Assembly: GCF_003573695.1 (NCBI RefSeq)
Contig: NC_039358.1
Coordinates: 14,694,637-14,758,636, forward strand
Length of the DNA stretch: 64,000 nucleotides
Reading direction: 5' to 3'
Source of the DNA: Papaver somniferum
Lineage: Eukaryota; Streptophyta; Magnoliopsida; Ranunculales; Papaveraceae
Shown piece by piece: positions 47,479-59,158 of the stretch. The notes under the pieces are model-generated. The model worked only from the letters and a program-made list of their open reading frames with translations, was not told the origin of the DNA and ran no database searches. The translations under genes were made by a program, and so were the position numbers. Position 1 is the stretch's first letter; each line of letters starts with the position of its first letter.

Positions 47479-48437
47479 TCAAGGGTAAACAGGGTCCTCC
47501 AGAGGGACCTCCTCAACATCACCTGTAGGAAAGGGCTCTAAAAAGGGTTTCAATCTCTGACCGTTAACCTTCGAAGAACTACTACCATCTGGTGTCTCGA
47601 TCTCAAAAGCTCCATGAGGAAAGACAGTGCGAACAATAAAAAGGACACGTCCACCGAGAACGTAACTTCCCAGGGAAAAGATGCAAGCGGGTATCATACA
47701 GAAGAACTTTTTGACCTGTAGAAAATGAATTTCTTAAAATATTCTTATCATGCACAAGTTTCATTTTGTTTTTATACTCCTTAGCACTATCGTAAGCATC
47801 TACACGAATCTCTTCCAACTCATTGAGCTGGAGTTTCCTATGGGCTCCTTCCTTGTCAAGTGAAAATTTTAGCTGCTTAACAGCTCAATAAGCTCTATGT
47901 TCTAACTCAACAGGTAAATGACATGCCTTGCCATACACAAGCCGATAAGGCGACATTCCAATTGGGGTCTTAAACGCAATACGGTAAGCCCATGAAGCAT
48001 CAGTAGGCCTAGACGACCAGTCTTTCCGATTAGGATTAACTGTTTTTTCTAATATACGTTTTATCTCCCTGTTGGAAACCTCTACTTGACCACTAGTCTG
48101 TGGATGATACGGGGTAGCTACCTTATGTGTAATACCATATTTCTTCATCAGAAGCCTAAAAGGTCCATTACGAAAGTTCAACCCTCCATCACTAATTATA
48201 GCTCGCGGTGTACCAAAACGTATAAGTATATTATCTTTCAAGAACTCAACCACAACCCTATGGTCATTGGTTTTACACGCAACTACCTCAGTCCACTTAG
48301 AGACATAGTCTACAACGACAAAGATGTATAAGTTACCAAAAGAATTAGGAAATGGACCCATAAAGTCAATACCCCACACATCAAAGACCTCAACAACTAA
48401 AATAGGGTTCAAAAGCATCATGTTCCTATGAGAAATG
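47479..48437 (-). pseudogene. Athila-type integrase core and C-terminus, broken
   Basis: A TGA at 48438-48440 splits it from the zinc-binding part. The core has D ([10 protein letters not shown]), D ([11 protein letters not shown]) and E ([11 protein letters not shown]). A second stop replaces the Trp usually found in HRAYWA (HRAY* here, 47885-47887). Frame then continues ([20 protein letters not shown]) and shifts near 47660-47690 to give [10 protein letters not shown] and VNGQRLKPF, the usual end. Confidence 0.93.
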
Positions 48438-48439
48438 GT

Positions 48440-50314
48440 TCATAATTTCTGGCAACGCTCACAAGTAACACAGTGACTATGGGAGTCTTTAAACAACGAA
48501 GGCCAATAGAATCCACACTGCAATATCTTAGCAGCATTCTTCTTAGAACTAAAGTGACACCCACAAGCATGATCATGAAAAAAGGAAATAATACTGGACT
48601 GGTCACTCTCAGGTATACATCTCCTAATAATCTGGTCTAGATAATACTTAAACAAATAAGGATCATCCCAAAAGAAGTGCTTCACCTCGGCAAAAAACCT
48701 AGAACGATCTTGTTTACCCCAATGTTGGGGCATTCGACCAGTAACAAGATAGTTCACTATATTTGCATACCAAGGTAATTGGGTAACAAAGAACAGTTGT
48801 GCATTAGGAAAGCCATCCCTTATAGGAAGGGAATCATCAGGGGATTCAACAACTAGCCTAGACAAGTGGTCTGCTACTATATTTTCGGCACCCTTTTTGT
48901 CTCTAATGTCTGGAGAAAACTCTTGCAACAAAAGGATACACCTAATCAATCTAGTTTTCGTATCCTTTTTAGACAGAAGATATTTCAAAGAAGCATGATC
49001 AGTATATATTACGATCTTAAAACCTAAGAAATAGGTTCTAAACTTGCCTAATGCAAACACAATGGATAACAGTTCCTTCTCGGTAGTGGTATAGTTCAAC
49101 TGGGCATCATTCAGAGTTTTGCTATCATAGTAAATCCCATGAAGTAATTTATTTTCTCGCCGACCTAGCACAACACCAATAACATAATCTGAAGCATCAC
49201 ACATGATCTCAAAGGGTAGGTTCCAGTTGGGTGCCTGGACTATGGGGGCGGTAGTGAGTAAAGTCTCAAGCTTCTCAAAAGCCTCTAAACAAGCATCATC
49301 AAAGACAAACTTAACATCTTTTGCAAGCAAATTGCAAAGAGGTCTAGAAATCAAGCTAAAATCCTTAATGAATCGACGATAAAAACCTACATGCCCTAAG
49401 AATGACCTAATATCTCTTACGGTTTTTGGGACCTGCAAAGTTTTAATAAGGTCAACTTTGGCTCTATCTACCTCTATACCCTTCGAAGATACGATATGCG
49501 CTAGAACAATTCCTGAACGAACCATGAAGTGACATTTCTCCCAATTAAGCACTAAATTCTTTTCCTTACACCTAGTCAAAACTAATGACAAATGATGCAA
49601 ACACTCATCGAAAGACGAACCAAACACTGAAAAATCATCCATAAAGACCTCTAAGAACCGTTCTACCATATCAGAAAATATGCTCAGCATACAGCGCTGA
49701 AAGGTCGCATGGGCATTACATAGCTCGAAAGGCATGCGTCTATACACAAAGGTACCAAAGGGACAGGTAAAAGTGGTTTTCTCTTGGTCTTTTGGGGCTA
49801 TGACAACCTGATTATAACCGCAGTATCCATCTAAAAAGCAATAATGGCTAGGTTCATCTAATCTCTCTAGCATTTGGTCGATGAAGGGAAGGGGAAAGTG
49901 GTCCTTCCTAGTGACCTTATTCAATTTCCTATAGTCAATACAGACACGCCAACCCGTGGTCACCCGGGATGGAATTAACTCATTGTTATCATTCTGAACT
50001 ACAGTAATGTCGGATTTCTTGGGAACAACCTGAACGGGACTGACCCACATACTGTCTGAAATGGGGTAGATAATGCCTGCATCTAACAGCTTAAGAACCT
50101 CGGTTCGAACTACTTCTTTCACATTAGGGTTCAGTCGACGTTGCATCTCCCTAGAAGGTTTGGTGTCACACTCTAAATAGATATGATGCATATAATCAGT
50201 AGGACTTATACCCTTAATGTCTGCTATGGTCCACCCTAAAGCTTCCTTGTTATTCTGAAGGAATGTCACTAGCCTACTTTCCTGATCACTATCCAAGTAG
50301 GATGCTATAATCAC
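48440..50314 (-). pseudogene. Athila-type reverse transcriptase, RNase H and integrase zinc domain
   Basis: A 624-codon open stretch, the longest in the window. In order: WTIADIKGISP, MQRRLNPNVKEVVRTEVLKL, WVSPVQVVPKK, WRVCIDYRKLNKVTRKDHFP, the catalytic region FLDGYCGYNQ and VFMDDFSVFG (the YxDD box as FMDD), LNWEKCHFMVRSGIVLAH, then RNase H (MCDASDYVIG, TTTEKELLSIVFA, IYTDHASLKYLL, NIVADHLSRL) and the HHCC zinc domain (HDHACGCHFS ... CVTCERCQKL). The true frame starts further upstream, where a shift near 50340 separates it from the linker KPPKLDLKPLP. All RT and RNase H acidic residues seem intact. Confidence 0.95.
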
Positions 50315-50434
50315 AGGTATAAGTTTCAGATGGGCCTAAAAACACATACTTCAGGGTATCTGGTAATGGTTTAAGGTCCAACTTAGGAGGCTTTCTAACG
50401 AAGGAACTAGGGTAAACTTAGAAACGGGTAGAGG

Positions 50435-51250
50435 TTAGAACTTAGGTTTCCAGCCATTACTACTGTCTATCAAAGGGGTTGAATCTAACAAAGCATTCAC
50501 CTCATTAATCACATCGTCATCATAAAAATCAATCCCAAAGTGTGCTAGGCATTTCTCTAATGGATCTTCTAACAAAGTGTTTGGTAATGACTCCTCGACT
50601 AAAGTTCCTATCATGTTCACCTCTTTTATGCTCGAGTCATCTAGTTCAGAGGGTAGCTTACTAATATTAAAAATGTTCAGATCAATAGTCATATTACCAA
50701 AAGACAAATTCATAATACCATTTCGACAGTTAATGATCGCATTGGATGTAGCTAAATACAGGCGACCTGAAATCACTGATATTTGGTTCTCTGGGTCAGG
50801 GACAGGTTGGGTATCTAGGATAACAAAATCCACTGGATAAATAAACTTGTCGACCTCAATAAGAAAGTCCTCGATCACACCACAAGGAATTTTAACGGAC
50901 TTATCAGCTAACTGAAGTGTCATCTGGGTAGGTTTCATCTCACCAAGTCCTAGATTAAGGTACACATGGTATGGGAGTAAGTTCACACTGGATCCTAAGT
51001 CAAGCAAAGCTTTCTCGACACAGTGTTTACCTATTGTGCAAGAAATAGTAGGGGACCCTGGGTCTTTATACTTAGGAGTAGTGGTATTCTGAATAATAGA
51101 ATTCACATGACTAGATAAGAAGGCTTTCTTCTGGACACTGAGTTTTCGCTTTCGCGTACACATATCCTTAAGAAACTTGTCATAAGCGGGAATCTTCTTA
51201 ATCACATCTAACAATGGAAGGTTGATAGTAATCTGCTTAAAAACCTCCAA
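50435..51250 (-). pseudogene. Athila-type aspartic protease region
   Basis: 271 codons open. FLKDMCTRKRKL and TISCTIGKH lead to the active site ALLDLGSSVNLLPY, the DLG-S form usual in Athila proteases, then GEMKPTQMTLQLADKSVKIP and GVIEDFLIEVDKFIYPVDFV. It ends with a stop at 50435, after which a frame-shifted linker leads on to the reverse transcriptase. Confidence 0.92.
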
Positions 51251-51285
51251 TATATCATTAAATTTGGAATCCCTCTTAGTTGGAA

Positions 51286-52968
51286 CTAGAAGATGGGAGA
51301 ACGGAGCTCTGGGAACAAAGCCGGGTCAACAGGACCCTCATTGGTATCTTTCGAGACTCTATCAGTCTCCTCATTTTCTGGCTCAGAAGGGTGAACTACA
51401 ACATGTTCACTATCAGGCATGGCAACCTTATTGTCAACTTTCTTTCCAATCCTAAGGGTTGTTATAGAATTCACATGATTGTACGATTTCTCTCCTTTAG
51501 GGTTGGGATCAGTTTGACTAGGGAACCTTCCATCTTCTCTTTCACTAAGAAACTTAGCTATTTGCCCGACTTGAAGTTCTAAGTTAGCAAGAGACTGGGA
51601 ATTATTCTTACAATTCTGCCTGGTTTCTTCATAGTGGTTCTTTGATAACATCTCATGGTTCTTTGCTAACATAGTAGGGTTTCTTCTAAGGTGGAGATCT
51701 TTTTCTCATTCTGAAACTTGGGTTGACCTGAAGAGTTCTTAGCATAAACAAAACATGGGGGAGGCTGAGAATTACTAGACTGTCCTTGATTCTGACCCTT
51801 AGACCAAGAAAAATTAGGATGGTTTCTCCAACCAGGGTTGTAAGTCTCTAAGTATGGGTCAAACTTTTGACGGTTCTCAAACCTACATTATTATAGACAG
51901 CATGGGCTTGCTCTTCACTAACCTGACCTTCCCAAAACGAGATATTGGGTTCTACTCCACAACTAGACACTTGAGAGGCTCTAAACCTATCATCAGGTTC
52001 AACAAGGGACCCATGTTTAGGATGATTCAATTCCAAAGCTTCTAACCTTCTAGACAAAGCAGCAAACTTAGCATCAGACCCGAAGCTTGTATCTACCACA
52101 TTGGTGCTACTTATATTGACCAAGAGTCTTTTGGGGGTTCAACACAAGACTCCCACTGTTGGGATTTTTCAGCGATAGCTCCTAAGAAGGTAAAAGCATC
52201 ATCAACACTTTTACTAGTGAAGTCACCAGCGCACATAGACTCGACCATGGCTTTGGTTGAATAGTCCAAACCATCATAAATAATCTCTACGAGTTTCATC
52301 TTATCAAATCCATGGTGATGATACTGGGATAGGAGATCATTGAATCTCTCTAAAAACCTATAAAGAAACTCTCCCTCTTGTTGCACACTAGCACTAATTT
52401 TCTGCCTTACAGACGCAGTTTTATGCTTAGGGTAGAATTTCATATAGAAAGCAGCAATAAGTTCCTGCCATGTTTCAATGGATTCAGATGGTAGGTTTTT
52501 CATCCAGGTCTTGGATTTATCTCTCAAGGAAAAGGGAAACATCTTAAGTTTCAAAACTTCATCAGTAAGGTCTTTTATTCTAATTGTCCCACAAATTTTC
52601 TCAAAGTCCCTAATATGAAAATAAGGGTTCTCATCATCTTTTCCTAAGAATATAGGGATCATCTGAAGAATACTAGGTTTTATCTCGAAATTAGACGTAG
52701 TGGATGGCAATTTAATGCACGAGGCTCGGGTGGACCTAGTTGGGAACATGTAATCTTTCAAAGTTGCCATTGCTGGCACAGCTGAAGTACTAGGGGTATT
52801 TTCCTCACGAAGAGACAGATTCTCAAAACTGAAGTTTTCAAAAACAGGGCTCTCAAAAGAAGAGTCTTCGATCTTCCCGCTTCTACAAGAAGAACTACTA
52901 GGTTTTTCACTAATCAATCGACCTAGATTATCTGTTTTCCAAGCCCGTTTTCTAATGACCTCGGGCAT
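51286..52968 (-). pseudogene. Athila-type gag, frameshifted
   Basis: ATG at 52968 (MPEVIRKRAWKTDNL). The capsid part includes IRDFEKICGTIRIKD, MFPFSLRDKSKTWMKNLP, WQELIAAFYMKFYPKHKTAS and FNDLLSQYHHHGFDKMKLVE. The frame breaks near 52115, continues in another frame (52123-51848) and shifts back, giving NPGWRNHPNFSWSKG, a hallmark near the Athila gag end, and LANLELQVGQIAKFLSERE at 51672-51286. So at least two frameshifts and one stop occur. Confidence 0.92.
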
Positions 52969-52974
52969 ACACTA

Positions 52975-54069
52975 GAAAAACAAATAAAAGAATCCTAAAG
53001 GAAGGGAGGTTCTATGCAAACACAAACAAGGCTGACTCCACCAAAGCAGACCTACTGATTTCTAGCAAACAAAAAGCATGATGGCTCCACTTAGATTGTT
53101 TCTAGACAAGCTTCTAATCCTTCTAAAGGGAATTCGTTACAATTTAAGCAAACCCCTCTGGAATCAGTCTGAGTTAAAGCAAGTTGAATAGAGATGAGGG
53201 AAGCTGGAGCTTTGATACCCAAGGCCTCACCGGCGTTACAAGGCGGCGTATTCAACTCACAGAAACCATCATGAACTTCAAAGTATGCTCAAAAGAGTAA
53301 CCAATATTTTTCGAACGACTTTCCTATTAAGCTCGTTACCCTATAGGTCTAGTTCTAGTCAAAATTTCAGGCTCAGGTTCGCGTTTGGTTTTGCTTTCCT
53401 AAGGCTGGCAAGAAGAGAACGGTGATGAAATCCGAACCCTTATCTTGTATTGCCAGTCCTTACCCTTTACTAGGAAATTAGAGCAACCCTTTTCAATTCC
53501 TCAGCATATATGCAAACGAAGGAATACAATTAACCCGCTGACAGAGGATTCGCGGGTGTTTAGATAAACTTACCTCCCATTCCAGACGGGGGATGAACCG
53601 CTGAAGTCGACTCGGGCCATGACTCCTATGTCATGTACGAACCCGAGGGTCCGAGGCGATATCGCAATCGCCGTCCTTCTCTGCAAACAGTTTATATTTA
53701 AACTACCCTTCCATAGGGTTTTAAAAAAATAAAGTCCCAAAGTCCACAGTCCATAGTCCATAGTCCAAAAATATAGTGAAAAAGAAAAAGATAATCTAAA
53801 AAGAATCTAAAAAAAATAATAAAAAAAAAATGTCTGTCTCTCTCTCTCTTTTTTCTTAATTAATTTTTATTCTTCTTTTCTTTTGCTCCTTTCGCTTTGC
53901 TTTTACTTCAAGTCTTTAAGTATTCACCAAAAGCTTTGGAAAATTTTTCTTTCGCTCCAAACTCCAAAATCTGTAAGGAAAAGACAAAAACCCAAAAACG
54001 TAAAGAAGAACAAATAAAATAAAAATGAAAAAAAAATAAAAATCTAAAAACTCTAGCCTAAAGACAAGT
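52975..54069 (-). other. 5' untranslated leader of the Athila-type element
   Basis: Non-coding sequence between primer site and gag. It has a CT-run near 53830-53855 and A-rich stretches; open frames here are not genes. Confidence 0.6.
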
Positions 54070-54086
54070 CCGCGTCGGTGGCGCCA
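54070..54086 (-). other. Primer-binding site of the Athila-type element
   Basis: The - strand reads TGGCGCCACCGACGCGG five bases after the 5' LTR end. The TGGCGCC core is shared with the tRNA-Asp-type site usual in Athila/Tat elements; the rest differs, so the tRNA is not certain. Confidence 0.65.
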
Positions 54087-54091
54087 AGAAT

Positions 54092-55551
54092 TGATGTTAT
54101 TTCAAGTTGTTGTAGTAATAATAGGTTCGTTGAGACTTGTGAAAGCAAAATATTTTAGACTTATAAAACTTGAAAATAGAAAACTTATTACAAAATTGAT
54201 TTCAAGATATTAAAAATAACCAAGACACTGATTCCACTATCACACATGAATAAGTTATGGTAAATAATCCAAAACCCTAATTATCTTCTAAGTCCATTAT
54301 TTCTTAATTCACAAATAATCAGGCATGTTCTCAAACATTAATTGTATTCCCTAAGCATCGATTATCTAAACAAAGTATAACCTATCAAATTGAATCACAA
54401 GTAATTAAGAAAATCATGCAAACAATTTAAAACTCTGCAAAGCAGTGATTGAGTGAATTATAAATTATAAATTAGATAGAATAAAATAGTTACCAATTAT
54501 TCATGCGTGAATAGCTTCCTCATTGCCTTGGTTGTGGGAGAATTAGCTCATCATCATGTTGGAAACACACTCAAAATTCATTTTTATTGCTCAAAGGGTG
54601 TTTACAAAGATGAAATGGAGAAAACAATTAAAAACCGAGTTTGTAACAGTTATAAGTGTTACAAACCGTATTGTTACAGAGAACGATATATGTAAACTGT
54701 CACTGATGTTGTAGCATACGATCCTCACCCCTCTGTTGATAAACCACTGTCTCTGTGGGTCTTTTTTTCTTCGTGTTCTTCACAGCAGCAGAAATGGTGA
54801 TTTCTGCAACTTGATTTTCTCGACTCTGTGATGCTTTGTAATCTCCCAAACTCTCCGTCCCCCTTTTAATAACCCTCAGCACCCTTTATATACTCTCCAG
54901 AATCAAAAATACTCGCCAATAACTCTGGATAATCTTAATTACTCGATAATATTCTTCACTGCCAGTCACGGGATTTCTTCCCTTTTTACAGCTTCTCACG
55001 CGTCTGTAGCCATCCAACATACTATTATTTGTCTTCTACACGTTTCTGCTCCAGTTTAGCACACTCCAAACACGTCTAAATCTTGTGCAATCCCGTGATA
55101 ACCTCCCCTGTTTTCTTCTCGCGGAATATCCAGCCATACTGGATCGAACCAAAGGCCTTTACCAAGCCTGATAAGCCCAATCACGTCATCCCAAAGAGTT
55201 TCAGTCGTTTAGTCTCTTTGATTCCCGTCCAAAATGCGAACCCTAAATCTGCCATAGCCTGTGAGCTTTTCCCGCCAAAACTGGATTTTTGAAATGATGA
55301 ATACGGTGTCCCCCTAACCAAACGGGGGGTGCAAATAGCAGGAGCCCAACTGAGGTGCCCCTTATCCATAATGGGGGTGCCTTTAGTACTTTTCTCCGGG
55401 GGTCCAAATAGCACTTTTCGAGCAACTTTTACACACAAGTGTATTTCTCCAAAAACACCTACAAACACACAAAACATCAAAATTAGTACAAGAATCAAGT
55501 TCCAACAATACAGACATTGAGGACAACTTAGACACAAAAATGTGTCTATCA
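54092..55551 (-). repeat. 5' LTR of the Athila-type element
   Basis: 1,460 bp, bounded by TGATGTTATTTCAAG and AATGTGTCTATCA on the + strand. It is followed by the target duplication ATAGA. The GC-rich part at about 55300-55400 repeats CCCCTTATCCA-AA-GGGGGTGC-like units also found in the solo LTR at 59159-60844. Confidence 0.93.
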
Positions 55552-57607
55552 ATAGATAGGCGAGGTATACTCGGCTCGAAATACCAAATGTGTATAATCC
55601 AAGTCTATATATATAGCATACGACTTCTTGTCTCAAGGAGTAGGAGATATAGTAGATAGACTTTTGAGTGATAGATAAGTTCAAGTCTTCACATACCTTT
55701 TTATCGAGAAGTTCCACCGGTTCCTTGAGTAGTTCTTCTACTTGTATGATGGATCGTCATGAAGTCCTTGAGCTCAACTACACTTTCTATCCTAGTCCGA
55801 GACTTAGCTATAATAGACTAGAAATCAAGACTTATAGTTTTTATCACTAACATTGACAAACATGCTTGATATAGGAACGCATGCGAGTTCGACCGAGCAA
55901 TGCTCTAACAATCTTCCATTTTGTCAATTTTAGTGACAAAACTATCAATACATATGGAATACAAAAAAGATAAAGAAACTTAAGTATCTCCTATTCCACA
56001 TGTCTAATCTTCAACATTCCTCGAAATCTTCGTCACTTCCAAGTACTCCAATGATCCCAAAGGTTGTAAGTTTAGCATCACCGATGTTGAAGATCCGTAG
56101 CTATAACAATGGGAAAACATAGTTCTCGATCATTGTTATACATTGTCATATTATTATTACGCAGCGTCAAAGTTCAATTGTATCACAACTTCAACAATAA
56201 TACTATGGTGAGATGTATCACTCCCCCTTAGTCAATACCCCATCTCACATGGAAACCACTCCCCCTTACATAATGATCCGAAAACCATATGTATTTGTAG
56301 TATGAACTACATATTAATTCTCCCCCTTTTTGTCAATAAAATTGGCAAAGGTACAAGAACGAGATCATAATGAAATTTCCGAGAGAGACATTTCATGACA
56401 AAAGGAAAAAATACGTACCAACTAATTTAGATGCAATCATAAAGCCGAAGCTAAATGCATTCATCAAGGAGTTTAAAGATACAAGATAACCCCTCTAAAA
56501 TTTCACAGACGCACACCCCTCAAGATATGAACATTAAGCACAAGTACAAAAGAACTCTCTCTCACTTGATGTCATTCCCGAAAGAACAACAAGAGCGACC
56601 TTAATTTCAAAAGAAAAGAAAGATTTTATTGGACACCAAAAACCATGAGAACGATTTTCTATATCCAAAAAACTCAATCAAATTAATCACAAGGAAACCC
56701 ATGATTAATTTAATCGGAATACACAATCAAATTAAACAAAAGAAGTGATCAATTCAATTGATTATGCTCAACATAAGAGAACTTATGGAGACACGAAAAA
56801 AAACTCAACTAGATTAATTACAAGAGAACCCATAATTAATCTAATTAGAATAAACTATCAAACTAATCACAAAAGTAATCAATTTAATTGTAATTTGTTT
56901 TGCTCGACATAAGAAAACTTGTGGAGCAATAACTAAATAACCAAATAAGATGATTAATTTAGTTCAATATGCTCGACATAACATATCTCACGGAACACCA
57001 ACTAAGCTAATAAATCAACTTGGTTGTATAGTGCTCAACATAAGATGAATTACGGAGCCTCATAGTAATACATAAAATATGGATCAGGGATGATCAGTAC
57101 TGCGGAATACACAAGGATTCATTCTATCTTCAATCACTATTTGCATAACGACAATTAATAGACATAATCCTTGAAAACAAAATATTTTAACATATTTTCC
57201 ATTAAATGTTTGACAATATAGGCTTAACTTTTGTATTTGTCAAAAGTCTATTCATTCTTTTACCAGTACGTGAATACCAATCACAAACGACTTTACTTTT
57301 GACAAAGTGTGGGACAAACATAGTTCACGGTCGTAAACACCAATATCCCATAACAAATTGCAATATACTAAATCATAAAGACTAATACTTCAAAACATCA
57401 TCCTCCAAATATTTTTTAAAATTTAATACCAATAAACCTAAAAAAAATAACAAGAAGATGAAAAATAATAGCTATGTGTAGTCACAATCATTGCTATCCA
57501 AAGCACTAGTTATTCTTCCAACTAAATCAAAAAGAAGACATATTAGGCAACAATTAATAAAGCAAGCTAAAAAAAAGACTCCAGTGCTATCCCGAACACG
57601 ACTAAGA

Positions 57608-58018
57608 TCATATGGACGGTTCAGAATCCTCACGAGACAAAGAGTTTTTTAGCTTGTGATCAACAACATTCATTGCAACATCAGATAGGTGATTCTCTTT
57701 GCGAAGATCATTGATGTACGACTCTATGAGACCAAGGTCAGCAGTAAACTTTTCCAACTCAGTTTTCAATGCATCAAGATTTTTCAGAGTAACAATGAGC
57801 TCTTGTTTTGCTTCCTCAAAGTACTTAAGAAAGTCATGAACAGCTTCAGCAGATATCATATCATCCTTTTCGGCATCTTCATGAACATAGGAAAAATAAC
57901 ATGAAGTATTAGGATGATCTTCATCTACAAGGGTTCTTTTCTTCTTGGACTCGACATCACAACCTTTGTCAAGGAATCCTCTTTCAAAACCACCATAGCA
58001 AGATGAATAAGAAGACAT
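57608..58018 (-). CDS. Accessory ORF of the large-LTR element, unknown function
   Basis: The ATG at 58018 gives about 136 residues; the frame is open upstream to about 58090. I recognise no family. The N-terminus is Ser/Tyr/Cys/Gly-rich (MSSYSSCYGGFERGF), then a basic patch (ESKKKRTL), an acidic middle (HEDAEKDDMISAEA) and a heptad-like helical part (EEAKQELIVTLKNLDALKTE, then FTADLGLIESYINDLRKEN) that looks like a coiled coil. It lies between a coding tail at 58469 and the 3' end of the element, where some SIRE-type elements carry extra ORFs. It may be part of a gag-like or env-like accessory protein, or a captured gene piece. Confidence 0.4.
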   Translation of the reverse strand: MSSYSSCYGGFERGFLDKGCDVESKKKRTLVDEDHPNTSCYFSYVHEDAEKDDMISAEAVHDFLKYFEEAKQELIVTLKNLDALKTELEKFTADLGLIESYINDLRKENHLSDVAMNVVDHKLKNSLSREDSEPSI

Positions 58019-58468
58019 TCTTGACAACCCAGAAGCCAACCTAGAGTATGCATACGTTACTTTCGTAACCCAATAGGTTGATATTTAAACTCTCTTAGGG
58101 AAGGGATTCCAGGGTTTTCTTAAACAGTTGACTCTTCCCAAAACACGGGTATCCATTCGAGTACAACATGACCCCCAAAAAGTAAAGCCCAAAAGGGACT
58201 TTTGCAACAAAAGACTCAGAAAAATCCATAACTCAAGAAAGCAATTTTGAGCAAAGTTGTAGCAAGAAACAAGACTCAAACGAGGACTTCCTAAAGAAAA
58301 AGAGAAGCAAAATTTAGACATAACAATACTTTTAGCACAACAAATATTTTACCTATGGACGATAAGAAGATAGCTCAACTCAACAGACGTAGATGCCAAA
58401 AGTATACCTGATTATTAACACATCTTACTCAACAGGGTTTTTATGAGTAAGCTCTTCAAACCTTGTGA

Positions 58469-58609
58469 TTAATTAGCACAAATATGATCCACGAGCTCAT
58501 CAAGATATTTGTGTTTATGGTCAAGTCTCTTTTTCCTCCTTAATCTAGAGAAGGATCCCTTTTTATGTGAGAAATTATCATAAAACTTACTGTCATCAAA
58601 ATACAAGAC
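58469..58609 (-). pseudogene. C-terminal coding tail, basic, truncated
   Basis: On the - strand an open frame enters from 58609 and ends in TAA at 58469-58471. It reads KFYDNFSHKKGSFSRLRRKK then RLDHKHKYLDELVDHICAN. Its start is cut off at the inverted-repeat junction. The basic stretch may be a nuclear or nucleic-acid-binding tail. Family unknown. Confidence 0.35.
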
Positions 58610-58891
58610 AAGTTGTGATACAATTGAACTTTAACGCTGCATAATAATAATATGACAATGTATAACAATGATCGAGAACTATGTTTTCTCATTGTTATAG
58701 CTACGGATCTTCAACATCGGAGATGCTAAATTTACAACCTTTGGGGATCATTGGAGTACTTGGAAGTGATGAAGATTTCGAGGAATATTGAAGATTAGAC
58801 ATGTGGAATAGGAGATACTAAAGTTTCTTTATCTTTTTTGTATTCCATATGTACTGATAGTTTTGTCACTAAAATTGACAAAATGGGAGAT
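58610..58891 (+). repeat. Inverted copy of the element's 3' internal end with polypurine tract
   Basis: These 282 bp are the reverse complement of 55911-56191 with scattered changes; similarity stops sharply at 58610 and 56191. The end ATTGACAAAATGGGAGAT is a polypurine-type tract next to the LTR at 58892. It shows that this LTR was once a 3' LTR in + orientation. Confidence 0.85.
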
Positions 58892-59158
58892 TGTTAGAGC
58901 ATTGCTCGATCGAACTTGCATGCGTTGCTATCTCAAGCATGTTTGTCAATGTTAGTGATCAAAACTATAATTATTGATTTCTAGTCTATTATAGATAAGT
59001 CTCGGACTAGGATAAAAAGTGTAGTTGAGCTCAAGGACTTCATGGCGATTCATCATACAAGAAGAAGAACTACTCAAGGAACCGGTGGAACTTCTCGACA
59101 AAAAGGTATGTGAAGACTTGAACTTATCTTTCACTCAAAAGTCTATCTACTCTATCTC

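Larger units (their letters stand above)
44838..55551 (-). mobile_element. Athila-type Gypsy LTR retrotransposon, nested
   Basis: A 10,714-bp element with LTRs of 1,478 and 1,460 bp and a perfect 5-bp target duplication, ATAGA, at 44833-44837 and 55552-55556. On the - strand it codes gag, protease, RT, RNase H and integrase. Athila features are the gag sequence, the DLGSSVNLLP protease site, the FMDD reverse transcriptase and the long LTRs. Several stops and frameshifts show it is dead, yet the LTRs are very similar, so it is fairly young. No env-like frame is found in the 1.16 kb between pol and the 3' LTR. Confidence 0.95.
42856..55910 (-). mobile_element. 3' LTR of large-LTR Copia element, split by a Gypsy insertion
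   Basis: The LTR occupies 42856-44837 and 55557-55910 (2,336 bp without the insert). On the + strand it starts TGAAAAAGTGGGGGTCTAAC and ends CGAGCAATGCTCTAACA. To its right the - strand has GACAAAATGGAAGAT, a polypurine-type tract, so it is a 3' LTR in - orientation. No primer site lies at its outer end. The Gypsy element at 44838-55551 interrupts it about 354 bp from its start, duplicating ATAGA. The short-repeat slot (GGTTCGCGGACT) is at about 44430-44600. Confidence 0.85.
55911..58609 (-). mobile_element. Internal 3' region of a large-LTR Copia element
   Basis: On the - strand this precedes the 3' LTR. It ends in GACAAAATGGAAGAT next to the LTR. Three AAGGGGGAG tracts lie at 56221-56229, 56259-56267 and 56320-56328, the last within GACAAAAAGGGGGAGAATTA, a wording typical of the region after RNase H in SIRE/Maximus-like Copia elements. 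Two coding pieces are present (57608-58018 and 58469-58609). RT, integrase and protease are missing: the element is truncated at 58609/58610. Confidence 0.65.
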
